From: Tissierellales bacterium
GTDB lineage: Bacteria; Bacillota; Clostridia; Tissierellales; Tissierellaceae
Assembly (NCBI GenBank): GCA_014360205.1
Contig: JACIXZ010000002.1
Span: forward strand, 124,001-188,000
Length of the DNA: 64,000 bases
Direction of reading: 5' to 3'
Of this stretch, positions 1-8,058 are shown piece after piece; the first letter of the stretch is position 1; the number at the start of each line of letters is the position of its first letter. Position numbers and translations under genes: made by a program. The notes below the pieces were generated by a model. That model saw only the letters and a program-made list of their open reading frames with translations, ran no database searches and was not told the DNA's origin.

Positions 1-21
1 CAATAATTAGAAGGGATGACT

Positions 22-432
22 ATGGGAAGAAAACAAACACGTGAAGCACTTATGCAAGTCGTTTATCAAATGGATTTAAATAAAAATTTTTCAAAGGAAG
101 AGGTATCTAATTTTTTAAATAACTTTAGCTTAGCTGATTGTGAAGTCGATTACTTAGAAGAATCTGCTTATGGAATCATAGATAATTTAGATACTATTGA
201 CAAATCTATTGAAGAATATACTGAAGGATGGAGTATCGAAAGATTACCAAGAGTTGATTTAGCAATATTAAGAGTTGCTTTTTACGAAATTGTCTATAGA
301 GATGATATTCCTACTGAAGTGGCTATAAATGAGGCTATAGAAATAGCCAAGAAATACAGTGCTCCTGATGCATTTAAATATATTAATGGAGTATTAGGCA
401 GTTTTGTAAGGGCTAATGAGATTTATGAATAA
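22..432 (+). CDS. nusB: Transcription antitermination factor NusB
   Basis: All-helical RNA-binding protein that, with S10 (NusE), binds boxA in rRNA leaders and supports antitermination. The roughly 136-residue length, the basic N-terminus beginning MGRKQTREA, the central segment with RLPRVDLAILR, and the C-terminal AINEAIEIAKKYS followed by FINGVLG-like YINGVLGSF are all typical of the family. The start at 22 is preferred over the ATG at 16 because AGAAGG at 10-15 would leave almost no spacing to the earlier codon. It is the first gene seen of the nusB-xseA-xseB-ispA cluster and its stop overlaps the start of the next gene. The upstream part of the operon lies outside the window. Confidence 0.96.
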   Translation: MGRKQTREALMQVVYQMDLNKNFSKEEVSNFLNNFSLADCEVDYLEESAYGIIDNLDTIDKSIEEYTEGWSIERLPRVDLAILRVAFYEIVYRDDIPTEVAINEAIEIAKKYSAPDAFKYINGVLGSFVRANEIYE

Positions 433-1366
433 ACACTACTTAGGAATAGATACTAGCAATTACACTTCATCTATATCTGTTATAAATGAAAGTGATCAGA
501 TATTATTAGATCAACGAATAATATTAGATGTTCCATTGGGAAAGAGTGGACTTAGACAACAAGAAGCAGTTTTTCAGCACTTGATCAATATTCCTAAACT
601 TATAGAAAGTATAAACATAGATGTAAATTGTTTTGACACTGTATCAGTAAGCTCTAAACCTAGGCAGATAGAAGGCTCTTATATGCCAGTTTTCAAGGTT
701 GGAGTTAGCTTTGCAGAAGTTATATCAAAAATCAACAAAATACCAATAAAATACTTCAGTCACCAAGAAGGTCACATCGCTTCAATAATTTATGAAAATA
801 ATATTTATGAAGATGCTTTTGTTTCATTTCACTTTTCTGGAGGAACAACAGAAATCATTTTAGTAAAAAATTCAGATAATTTATATACTACTTTAATAGG
901 TGGAACCAATGATATTAGTTTCGGCCAGTTAATTGATAGAATAGGTGTTTACACAGGGCTAAAGTTTCCATGTGGCGAAAAAATGGAAAAAATTGCGTGT
1001 TTAGGTAGCTTGTTAAAATTAGACTTACCAAAACCACAAAACACAACATGGATAAATTTATCAGGCTTAGAAAATTTCTACAAGAGATTGATAGATTCAA
1101 AAAAATATAATATTGAAGATATATTTTATACATTATTTATAAATATTTCCTATTTCATTGAAAACATGGTTATCAAAACTATTGAAATTCAAAATACTTC
1201 TACTGTTTTAATTGTAGGCGGTGTAAGCACAAATAATATAATTAGAAATTATTTGTCAAACAACAACTATAGAATAAAAATATACTATTCTAAAACAAAT
1301 CTATCTTCTGACAATGCGGTGGGTGTTGGTTTTTTAGGTAAGTATAAGCGTGGCTGGGAGGATTAA
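425..1366 (+). CDS. TsaD/Kae1-like (peptidase M22 family) paralogue
   Basis: ASKHA-fold protein resembling TsaD, the enzyme that transfers threonylcarbamoyl to tRNA A37. Visible features are the phosphate-1-like N-terminus LGIDTSNYTSS, the metal-binding HQEGH at about residues 113-117, a glycine-rich ATP-binding stretch SGGTTEI, and a C-terminal GGVSTNN with SSDNAVG. At about 313 residues it is slightly shorter than genuine TsaD. A TsaD paralogue between nusB and xseA is common in Clostridia, and its role there is not established; the true tsaD is expected elsewhere. ATG at 425 is chosen over the in-frame ATG at 416 because the purine-rich AAGGG near 408-412 fits it better. It overlaps the end of nusB by 8 nt. 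Confidence 0.75.
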   Translation: MNKHYLGIDTSNYTSSISVINESDQILLDQRIILDVPLGKSGLRQQEAVFQHLINIPKLIESINIDVNCFDTVSVSSKPRQIEGSYMPVFKVGVSFAEVISKINKIPIKYFSHQEGHIASIIYENNIYEDAFVSFHFSGGTTEIILVKNSDNLYTTLIGGTNDISFGQLIDRIGVYTGLKFPCGEKMEKIACLGSLLKLDLPKPQNTTWINLSGLENFYKRLIDSKKYNIEDIFYTLFINISYFIENMVIKTIEIQNTSTVLIVGGVSTNNIIRNYLSNNNYRIKIYYSKTNLSSDNAVGVGFLGKYKRGWED

Positions 1367-1367
1367 A

Positions 1368-2588
1368 ATGAAACCCTTGAGGGTAAGTGAGGTAAATAAT
1401 TACATAAAGAAAATTTTTGCATCGGATATTTTATTGCCTGAAGTGAGCATTGTTGGCGAAATATCAAATCTTTCGATTCATTATTCTAGTGGGCATATCT
1501 ATTTTAATTTAAAAGATGAGAATTCTAAATTAAAATGTGTAATGTTTAAAACATATGCTCAAACAAATGATATAGAATTAAAAGATGGTTTGAAAATAGT
1601 AGCGATAGGGAACATATCAGTATATGAAAAAGATGGTATATATCAACTTTATGTTAGAAAGATAAAAAAAGACGGTATTGGAGAATTATATTTGATATTT
1701 GAAGAGCTCAAAAATAGACTTCAAAAAGAAGGGTTATTTGAATCAATTCATAAGAAGCCAATTTCTAAATACCCTCAAAAAATAGGGATAGTAACTTCAC
1801 CTACAGGTGCAGCTATTAGAGATATTATTAGGATAATGAAAAGAAGATTCCCACCGATAAATGTTGTAATATATCCATCACAAGTACAAGGGGAAAAAGC
1901 AGTTGATCAACTGATTGAAGGGCTTAATTACTTAGATAAAATCGATGATATAGATTTGATTATACTGACGCGAGGTGGTGGTTCGATTGACGAGCTATTT
2001 GTTTTTAATGACGAAAGGCTTGCAAGAGAGATATTTTCCACTAAAAAACCTGTAATTTCAGCTGTTGGGCATGAGACTGATTTCACTATTTCAGATTTTG
2101 TTGCTGATTTTAGAGCAGCTACACCTTCAGAAGCTGCAGAATTAGCCACTCCTGAAATAAATGCACTTAGGAGAGAAATCTTTGAACTTAAAAATAGCCT
2201 TATTAAACTAACTTTTAACATATTAGAAAGGTGTAGGATTGACCTTGAGCAAATTCAAAAATACCTCAACTTTTATAATCCTAAGTATTTGATTGAAGAA
2301 AGAAGAATAGAGCTTGATAACATAATTCAAGTTATTACTTTTAAAATGTTTAAAAAAATTGATGAAACAAAAAATAGACTTGAAAGACAAAAAATAAAAT
2401 TGGATTTACACAACCCTACATATGTGCTTGACCAAGGTTATGCATATATTACTGATGATAATGGTATAATATTAACAGACATAAATAGCGTAAATATTGG
2501 TATGAATGTAATATTGAATTTAAAAAATGGAGAAATAGATGCAGAAATAAAATCAATTTCTACGAGGGGGAATATTCGTGAAAAATGA
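1368..2588 (+). CDS. xseA: Exodeoxyribonuclease VII large subunit
   Basis: Large subunit of exonuclease VII, which degrades single-stranded DNA from both ends. The N-terminal OB-fold (about residues 1-100, with the conserved HYSSGHIYFNLKD) is followed by the catalytic domain carrying TSPTGAAIRDI, ILTRGGGSIDEL and SAVGHETDFTI, then a long helical arm and a short C-terminal domain with LDQGYAY. Length (about 406 aa) is normal. The start at 1368 is supported by GGGAGG at 1356-1361; the GTG at 1350 has no such site. It is followed by xseB with a slight overlap, as usual for the two subunits. Confidence 0.96.
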   Translation: MKPLRVSEVNNYIKKIFASDILLPEVSIVGEISNLSIHYSSGHIYFNLKDENSKLKCVMFKTYAQTNDIELKDGLKIVAIGNISVYEKDGIYQLYVRKIKKDGIGELYLIFEELKNRLQKEGLFESIHKKPISKYPQKIGIVTSPTGAAIRDIIRIMKRRFPPINVVIYPSQVQGEKAVDQLIEGLNYLDKIDDIDLIILTRGGGSIDELFVFNDERLAREIFSTKKPVISAVGHETDFTISDFVADFRAATPSEAAELATPEINALRREIFELKNSLIKLTFNILERCRIDLEQIQKYLNFYNPKYLIEERRIELDNIIQVITFKMFKKIDETKNRLERQKIKLDLHNPTYVLDQGYAYITDDNGIILTDINSVNIGMNVILNLKNGEIDAEIKSISTRGNIREK

Positions 2589-2826
2589 TGAAATGACATA
2601 TGAAGAAGCATATGATAGACTAAAAACTATATTGAATGAACTTGAAAATGGAGGTTTAAAATTAAGTGAAGTGTTTGATAAATTCAAAGAGGCTATGACT
2701 TTATATGAATATTGCAAAAATGTACTTGATGATGTCGAAGGGGAAGTTAAATTGATATTGAAGGACGATGGTCAATTTAGAGAAGTTGATTTTGAAGAAG
2801 ATTTAAAGGCTGATGACTATGTTTAA
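2578..2826 (+). CDS. xseB: Exodeoxyribonuclease VII small subunit
   Basis: Small helical subunit of exonuclease VII; several copies wrap around the helical arm of XseA. The 82 residues contain the family pattern TYEEAYDRLKTILNELENG followed by LSEVFDKFKEAMTLYEYC and an acidic tail. GTG at 2578 has a strong upstream site (GAGGGGG at 2564-2570); an in-frame ATG at 2587 is a weaker alternative. It overlaps both xseA and ispA, so the three are probably translationally coupled. Confidence 0.95.
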   Translation: MKNDEMTYEEAYDRLKTILNELENGGLKLSEVFDKFKEAMTLYEYCKNVLDDVEGEVKLILKDDGQFREVDFEEDLKADDYV

Positions 2827-3664
2827 GAATAAATTTATTGATTATATAACGCTAATTGACAATGAACTTGAAGAAATCATATCTCCAATGAATAAATATC
2901 AAAGCATTATGTATGAATCTATAAGGTATAGTTTGTTTTCTGGAGGGAAAAGACTCAGACCAGTTTTGCTTTTGATTACTTACAATATGTTTTCTAAAGA
3001 TACTAAGCTAGCATTACCTTATGCAGCGTCAATTGAAATGATACATACTTATTCGCTGATTCATGATGATTTGCCCTCTATGGATAATGATGATTATAGA
3101 AGAGGGAAATTAACTGCCCATAAAATGTTTGGAGAGGCTTTGGCAATATTATCTGGTGATGCACTTTTAAATTTAGCATTTGAGACAATGTTAAAAGCAA
3201 ATATGGAAAACAACGATCAAAGAGCGATAAGAGCTAGTAATGAAATATCAAAATCAGCTGGTTATTCTGGAATGATTTTAGGACAAGTTATTGATATGTA
3301 TGAAAGGGAATTAGATGTTAAAGAGATTTTATACATGTATTCTTTAAAAACTGGGGAACTGATAAGAGCAAGTATTACTTCAGGAGCAATATTGGGTGGT
3401 GCTTCTGAAAAACATATAGCAGTACTTGATGAATTTGGGAAAAATTTAGGCCTTTCATTTCAAATACAAGATGACATATTGGATTTTGAAAAAGATAAAG
3501 ATATGGATAAGTTAACATTATCTAAATATTATTCTAAAGAACAACTTATAGAATTAATTAATTATCATAATGACAAATGTAAAAATCTATTAAAACAATT
3601 AGATGGTCTAAATACATCTCCTTTTGAATACTTAGTTGACGAATTAGCTTATCGAGAGATTTAA
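2819..3664 (+). CDS. ispA: Geranyl/farnesyl diphosphate synthase (polyprenyl synthetase)
   Basis: Condenses IPP with DMAPP/GPP to make the C15 precursor for undecaprenyl phosphate and quinones. The first Asp-rich motif DDLPSMDND (near residue 83) is followed by RRGKLTAHK, and the second Asp-rich motif is FQIQDDILDF. Upstream GGKRLRP is the IPP-binding element. Odd: between DDILD and the K-x-T element only about a dozen residues are present, whereas most IspA proteins have a longer GK-x-G-SD loop there, and the C-terminus is slightly short. ATG 2819 fits AAAGG at 2805-2809; ATG 2813 is an alternative. Eight-nucleotide overlap with xseB. The OLE promoter begins 3 nt after the stop codon. Confidence 0.93.
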   Translation: MFKNKFIDYITLIDNELEEIISPMNKYQSIMYESIRYSLFSGGKRLRPVLLLITYNMFSKDTKLALPYAASIEMIHTYSLIHDDLPSMDNDDYRRGKLTAHKMFGEALAILSGDALLNLAFETMLKANMENNDQRAIRASNEISKSAGYSGMILGQVIDMYERELDVKEILYMYSLKTGELIRASITSGAILGGASEKHIAVLDEFGKNLGLSFQIQDDILDFEKDKDMDKLTLSKYYSKEQLIELINYHNDKCKNLLKQLDGLNTSPFEYLVDELAYREI

Positions 3665-3666
3665 AG

Positions 3667-3695
3667 TTGATAAATTCAATAATTTATGGTATACT
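3667..3695 (+). promoter_or_regulatory. Promoter of the OLE RNA
   Basis: TTGATA at 3667-3672 and TATACT at 3690-3695 are separated by exactly 17 bp, a near-consensus housekeeping sigma promoter. It starts immediately after the ispA stop codon and predicts a transcript start near 3702-3704, the left edge of the GC-richer structured block. This suggests the RNA can be made independently of the xse-ispA operon. Confidence 0.75.
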
Positions 3696-3890
3696 AATTA
3701 TAGTTATAGTGGTACAGTATTCTAGTCAGCACAGCTATTTCTGAAGGCGGGCCTAAAAATCCGTCAAAGAGCATATCGATGAAGTTCTTTATGTTTGGCT
3801 TGCGACGCCCAGTCGTGGGCTTTCATAAGGAGTAAGAAGGATGGGGCGATCTGCAATGGCATGCAGGCGTGGACCCTGCCTTCGTGGAGA

Positions 3891-3922
3891 CATAATATAG
3901 TGAAAAATAGTACTATATTATG
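3891..3922 (+). repeat. AU-rich 11-bp perfect hairpin inside OLE RNA
   Basis: CATAATATAGT at 3891-3901 pairs perfectly with ACTATATTATG at 3912-3922 around a 10-nt A-rich loop. It is AT-only apart from one C-G and one G-C pair, unlike the GC-rich neighbouring helices, so it is probably a variable peripheral arm of the RNA. Confidence 0.6.
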
Positions 3923-4291
3923 ATAAACCTGCAACAAAACATCAAATCAAATTAAATTTGCAGAGTAGCTTGCCTTGAGTGGGTTAGTGCGGATGGTAAG
4001 TTCAGATTTAAAGATTCAGGGCCCGAAACTTTAAATCTCTGTTACCGAAACCTAATCTGCAAAAGAGGATAGGAAATAGTATGGCTGTTGAGGAAAACTC
4101 CTAGACTGTTCACGTTGTTGAGATAACTAGGGGATTACAGTGCGGACTAAGTGGCAATCCAGTCCTGCAATTGGCGACATTGCAGTGATAAGATTAAAGG
4201 GAAACCGCTGCACCGGCGACGGGCAGTTCTTGTCGGGGAAATCCTGCTGGACCTAAAGCCGTAAGATTTACTCTAGTTATTACCACTCGTT

Positions 4292-4320
4292 AAGCTGATA
4301 GCAGTGCTGTCAGCTTTTTT
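4292..4320 (+). terminator. Intrinsic terminator of OLE RNA
   Basis: AAGCTGATAGC (4292-4302) pairs with GCTGTCAGCTT (4306-4316; one G-U pair) around a 3-nt loop, and a run of T follows to 4320. It sits between the RNA and oapA, so oapA mRNA must come from read-through or from a promoter not recognised here. Confidence 0.88.
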
Positions 4321-4343
4321 ACTTATACATATTAGGAGGAAAT

Positions 4344-4958
4344 ATGTCAAAAATTGAGGATGATAGTTTATATAATAAATATAACTTGAAATGGGTAATA
4401 CCTATTACTTTGTGGACATTTATAATATCCATTACATTGTCTGTTTTTTCGGAGAGCCTAGTAAAACGATTCGATTTGTTAGTAGCTTTTATAATTCTAA
4501 TAATTATAATATTTATTGGTATAATATTTGATATAGTAGGAGTGGCTGTTACAAGTGCTAACGAAAAACCTTTTCATGCAATGGCAGCTAATAAGATTCC
4601 TGAGGCGAAAATAGCTATAAAGTTAGTGAGAAATGCTGGTAAGGTAAGTAATTTTTGCAATGATGTAATTGGAGATATAAGTGGAATTTTATCTGGAGCT
4701 ATTTCTGCCAGTATTGTTATAAAATTAGTTGAAACTTTTTCTTTATTAAATATTACAATAATAACAATACTCTTAACTGCATTTACTGCTTCTTTGACTG
4801 TTGGTGGAAAAGGGATTGGCAAAAGTATTGCTATGAACAATGATGAGAAAATAGTTTACATAATGGCAAAATTCTTAAAGCTATTAGAGAAAGTTTTTAA
4901 TATAAAATTTTTTAAAGAAAAGAATACTAAAGAAAAGAATGCTAATGGTAGTAAATGA
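4344..4958 (+). CDS. oapA: OLE-associated membrane protein OapA
   Basis: 204-residue integral membrane protein with four predicted membrane segments at about 17-38, 44-68, 112-132 and 134-153, a polar amphipathic stretch between the second and third, and a lysine-rich C-terminal tail. Size, topology and position directly after the OLE RNA match OapA, which binds OLE RNA and anchors it at the membrane. The stretch with VGVAVTSANEKPF and EAKIAIKLV resembles the first part of DUF21 (CNNM/CorC-type) membrane domains; that resemblance is my inference and would fit the reported magnesium phenotype. AGGAGGA at 4333-4338 places the start at ATG 4344. It is followed 15 nt later by tlyA, so the two may be co-translated from one mRNA. 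Confidence 0.9.
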   Translation: MSKIEDDSLYNKYNLKWVIPITLWTFIISITLSVFSESLVKRFDLLVAFIILIIIIFIGIIFDIVGVAVTSANEKPFHAMAANKIPEAKIAIKLVRNAGKVSNFCNDVIGDISGILSGAISASIVIKLVETFSLLNITIITILLTAFTASLTVGGKGIGKSIAMNNDEKIVYIMAKFLKLLEKVFNIKFFKEKNTKEKNANGSK

Positions 4959-4973
4959 TAAAAGGAGTAGTAT

Positions 4974-5765
4974 ATGTCAAAGAAGAGAGCTGATATATTA
5001 ATATATGAAAAAAATTTAGTTGATTCGAGAGAAAAGGCAAAGAGACTTATAATGGAAGGCGTTGTTTATGTAGGAGAAAACAAAGTGGAAAAACCTGGAG
5101 AATTTTTTCTTGAAGATACTGAATTTATTATAAAATCTAACCCTTTGAAGTATGTAAGCAGAGGTGGGTTAAAACTTGAAAAAGCAATTGAAGAATTCAA
5201 TCTTAATCTAAACAATAAAATATGTATGGATATAGGGGCTTCTACAGGTGGATTTACTGATTGCATGCTGCAAAATAATGCAAAAAAAGTTTATGCAGTA
5301 GATGTTGGTTATGGACAGCTAGATTGGAAATTAAGAAATGATAACAGAGTAGTAGTATTAGAACGAACAAATATTAGAAAAATAGACAAAAACATGATTA
5401 AAGATAAAATTGACTTTATTAGTATAGATGTTAGTTTTATCAGCCTGGAACTAGTGTTGCCAGTGGCAAAAGAATTGCTAAGCAATGAAGGAATAATAAT
5501 AGCTCTAATAAAACCTCAATTCGAAGCAGGGAAAAACAAAGTAGGTAAAAAAGGTATTATAAAAGATAAAAATATACATTTAGAAACTGTGATGAAAATA
5601 ATCAACTTTGCTAAGACTCTTGAATTGTATACATCAGGTTTTACTTATTCTCCAATTAAAGGAATGACAGGAAATATCGAATTTTTGATAATGCTTGATA
5701 GAGCAAAAAAAGAGGATAATCTTGACATAGAGAAAATCATATTGGATGCTCATGAAAAGTTATAG
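4974..5765 (+). CDS. tlyA: TlyA-family rRNA 2'-O-methyltransferase
   Basis: S4-type RNA-binding domain (about residues 3-60, with RADILIYEKNLVDSREKAKRL) followed by an FtsJ/RrmJ-like Rossmann methyltransferase with the SAM motif DIGASTGGFTDCM and a downstream KPQFEAG. TlyA in mycobacteria makes 2'-O-methylcytidines in 16S and 23S rRNA; the Bacillota homologues (YqxC) share the fold and are often misnamed haemolysin. Start ATG 4974 has AAAGGAG upstream. In many relatives dxs precedes and nadK/argR follow this gene; here tlyA abuts recN directly, so those genes must lie elsewhere or be absent. Confidence 0.92.
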   Translation: MSKKRADILIYEKNLVDSREKAKRLIMEGVVYVGENKVEKPGEFFLEDTEFIIKSNPLKYVSRGGLKLEKAIEEFNLNLNNKICMDIGASTGGFTDCMLQNNAKKVYAVDVGYGQLDWKLRNDNRVVVLERTNIRKIDKNMIKDKIDFISIDVSFISLELVLPVAKELLSNEGIIIALIKPQFEAGKNKVGKKGIIKDKNIHLETVMKIINFAKTLELYTSGFTYSPIKGMTGNIEFLIMLDRAKKEDNLDIEKIILDAHEKL

Positions 5766-5776
5766 TGGGTGAGAAA

Positions 5777-7438
5777 ATGCTAAGAAGGTTGCATATAGAA
5801 AATTATGCTATTATAGATAAGCTAACAATCGATTTTGAAGATGGATTTAATGTTCTTACTGGAGAGACTGGCTCTGGTAAGTCTATAATAATTGAAGCCC
5901 TTGGGGTAGTACTTGGTGGTAGAAGCAATAGAGACATGATTAGAACAGGCAAAGAATCAGCCTACATAGAAGCCACATTTAATTCTAATTCATTCATTAA
6001 CAATAAGCTTGAAGATATAGGTATTCAAAGGGATGACTTATTGATAATCTCTAAAGAAATCTATACTAATCAACCAAGCATCGCTAGAATAAATAATAAA
6101 GTAGTAACAAACAGTGTTTTAAATGACATAACTTCAAGTCTAGTGGATATATTTGGTCAGCATGAACATCAGTCATTGTTAGAAGTAAAAAATCATATTT
6201 CAATTTTAGACTCTTTTTTAGAAGATAGCCAAAGGGATATTTTACTTGAAATAAACAATTTATATGATGAATATATTTTTTTAAAGAAAAAAAAGAAAGA
6301 AATAGAAACTAATAGTCAGCAAAGGGAGAGAGAATTAGACCTTATAAAGTATCAAATTGAGGAGATTGATTCATTAGAACTCTCAACTTCAGATGAAAAA
6401 ATAGAACAAGAGTTTAAAAAATTAAATAATTTAGAAGAAATTATAAAATTAGGGAATAGATCATTAGAATTTATTAAAGGCGAATCATTTGAGCAAAACG
6501 CTATGGATTTAATAGATAAATCAGTTTCGTTATTGAAAGATCTTGGAAAGTTAGATGAAAATTTCCATTCCTTTTATGATCAGTTATTGAATTTTAGATA
6601 TGAATTGAATGAGATCTACACAAGTATATTAGATTATTTGAATTCTTTATACTATGATGAAGAAAAATTAGTTTTTTTAAGGGATAGACTAAATAGCATT
6701 AATATGTTAAAAAAGAAATATGGCAATACCATAGAAGATATATTATCCTTTAGAAAGGAATTAGACTTAAGAATAAATTTTTTAATGAATTTAGAATATG
6801 AGCAAAAATCCATTGATGATAAATTAAATGAGATTGAAAAAAAATTATTAAATAAATCAAATATACTAACTGAATTTAGAAAGAGTGTTGCAAAAGAGCT
6901 AGAAAAAAGCATAAAAAATCAACTTATAGATTTAAATATGAAAAACATTGAATTTATTATTGGTTTCAATAAAAAAGACAATATAACTAGAAATGGAGTT
7001 GACGATGTAGAATTTTTAATATCAACAAATGCTGGTGAAAAGTTAAAGCCACTGTCAAAGATTATATCAGGTGGAGAAATGTCTAGAATAATGCTTGCAA
7101 TAAAGTCTATTTTTGCTCAAAAGGACAACATTCCTGTTTTAATATTTGATGAAATTGACACTGGAATAAGTGGAAGAACTGCTCAATTAGTTGGCGAAAA
7201 AATAAAACAAATATCTACAAACCGTCAAGTTATATCTATTTCTCACTTACCTCAGATAGTAGCGTTAGCAGATGTTCAATTTTCTATTGACAAGTCTTCA
7301 AACGATAATACAACTATAGCAAAAGTAACAAAACTTGATTTTGATGAAAGAGTTAAAGAACTAGCCAGGATGTTGGGAGGTGCATCTATAACTGATACAA
7401 CTTTAAAACATGCTAGAGAAATGTTGGAGATGACCTAA
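5777..7438 (+). CDS. recN: DNA repair ATPase RecN
   Basis: SMC-like ATPase that gathers DNA ends at double-strand breaks in RecA-dependent repair. Walker A GETGSGKS is at about residues 29-36, a long coiled coil with a short hinge occupies about 150-390, and the C-terminal lobe has the ABC signature SGGEMSR, Walker B LIFDEIDTGISG and SISHLPQI. About 553 aa, full length. Start ATG 5777 follows GGGTGAG; the GTG at 5765 overlaps the tlyA stop. No spoIVB or spo0A follows recN here, unlike in spore-forming Clostridia and Bacilli. Confidence 0.97.
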   Translation: MLRRLHIENYAIIDKLTIDFEDGFNVLTGETGSGKSIIIEALGVVLGGRSNRDMIRTGKESAYIEATFNSNSFINNKLEDIGIQRDDLLIISKEIYTNQPSIARINNKVVTNSVLNDITSSLVDIFGQHEHQSLLEVKNHISILDSFLEDSQRDILLEINNLYDEYIFLKKKKKEIETNSQQRERELDLIKYQIEEIDSLELSTSDEKIEQEFKKLNNLEEIIKLGNRSLEFIKGESFEQNAMDLIDKSVSLLKDLGKLDENFHSFYDQLLNFRYELNEIYTSILDYLNSLYYDEEKLVFLRDRLNSINMLKKKYGNTIEDILSFRKELDLRINFLMNLEYEQKSIDDKLNEIEKKLLNKSNILTEFRKSVAKELEKSIKNQLIDLNMKNIEFIIGFNKKDNITRNGVDDVEFLISTNAGEKLKPLSKIISGGEMSRIMLAIKSIFAQKDNIPVLIFDEIDTGISGRTAQLVGEKIKQISTNRQVISISHLPQIVALADVQFSIDKSSNDNTTIAKVTKLDFDERVKELARMLGGASITDTTLKHAREMLEMT

Positions 7439-7509
7439 AACGACAAACAGCGAGCATATAAGTAGATGATATGATATATAAAATCAATAATTTTTAACGG
7501 AGGTATAAG

Positions 7510-8046
7510 ATGCCATATATAGAAAAAACAATGAAATCTGAAAGAATATATGATGGGAAAATTTTAAATCTGAGAGTAGATACAGTAGAATTACCTGATA
7601 AAAAATATTCTAAAAGAGAGATTGTTGAACACCCTGGTGCAGTTGCTATTGTTGCTATTAATCAAGACAATGAAATGGTTGTTATAAGACAGTATAGAAA
7701 AGCAATTGATAAAGTCCTATTAGAAATACCAGCTGGGAAATTGGAACTAAATGAAGAGCCTATAGAATCCGCAAAGAGAGAATTAAAAGAGGAAACAGGA
7801 TTTACTGCTGAAAAAATAGAATATCTCACCGAATTTTATACATCTCCAGGTTTTAGCAATGAAAAAGTATATTTATTTTTGGCTCAAGGCTTGACTCCTG
7901 GGAATCAAGAGCTAGAAATAGGGGAACATATAGACGTAGAGTGTTTTAAATTAGATGAATTGATTAAAATGATTAAATTCGGTGATATAGTGGATTCGAA
8001 AACAATTGTAGGAATTATGTATTACTATGAATTAATAAACAAGTAA
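7510..8046 (+). CDS. nudF: NUDIX hydrolase, ADP-ribose pyrophosphatase type
   Basis: Probably hydrolyses ADP-ribose to AMP and ribose 5-phosphate. The NUDIX box runs from GKLELNEEP to RELKEETGF (about residues 76-98), with the expected G-x5-E-x7-REL-x-EE-x-G spacing, and is preceded by the typical EHPGAVAIVAI and QYRKAIDKVLLEIPAGK. A downstream proline-containing segment FYTSPGFSNEKVYLFLA is characteristic of the ADP-ribose subfamily. Strong ribosome site ACGGAGG, ATG 7510. In many Clostridia this gene also sits between recN/spo0A and xerD. Confidence 0.9.
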   Translation: MPYIEKTMKSERIYDGKILNLRVDTVELPDKKYSKREIVEHPGAVAIVAINQDNEMVVIRQYRKAIDKVLLEIPAGKLELNEEPIESAKRELKEETGFTAEKIEYLTEFYTSPGFSNEKVYLFLAQGLTPGNQELEIGEHIDVECFKLDELIKMIKFGDIVDSKTIVGIMYYYELINK

Positions 8047-8058
8047 AGGAGAAATGGA

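Larger units (their letters stand above)
3702..4320 (+). ncRNA. ole: OLE RNA (ornate, large, extremophilic RNA)
   Basis: A roughly 615-nt non-coding block with no credible reading frame, clearly more GC-rich than its surroundings. It lies directly upstream of a small membrane-protein gene matching OapA and inside nusB-xseA-xseB-ispA-tlyA-recN, the arrangement described for OLE RNA in Bacillus halodurans and relatives. Helices readable by eye include 3891-3901 with 3912-3922, 3957-3964 with 4056-4063 enclosing 3995-3999 with 4042-4046 and 4004-4013 with 4029-4038, then 4144-4148 with 4161-4165, and 4166-4171 with 4179-4184. OLE RNA forms a membrane-associated ribonucleoprotein with OapA and has been linked in B. 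halodurans to tolerance of short alcohols, cold and magnesium stress. The 5' end is inferred from the promoter and the 3' end from the terminator. Identification rests on size, structure and synteny, not on a covariance search. Confidence 0.93.

Noticed and set aside
3702-4320. RNase P RNA, tmRNA or a group II intron as the identity of the structured block
   Set aside because: The GAGGAAAACTCC stretch recalls the RNase P CR-I motif but does not match beyond GAGGAAA; no tag-peptide frame or domain V is present, and length plus neighbours fit OLE RNA.
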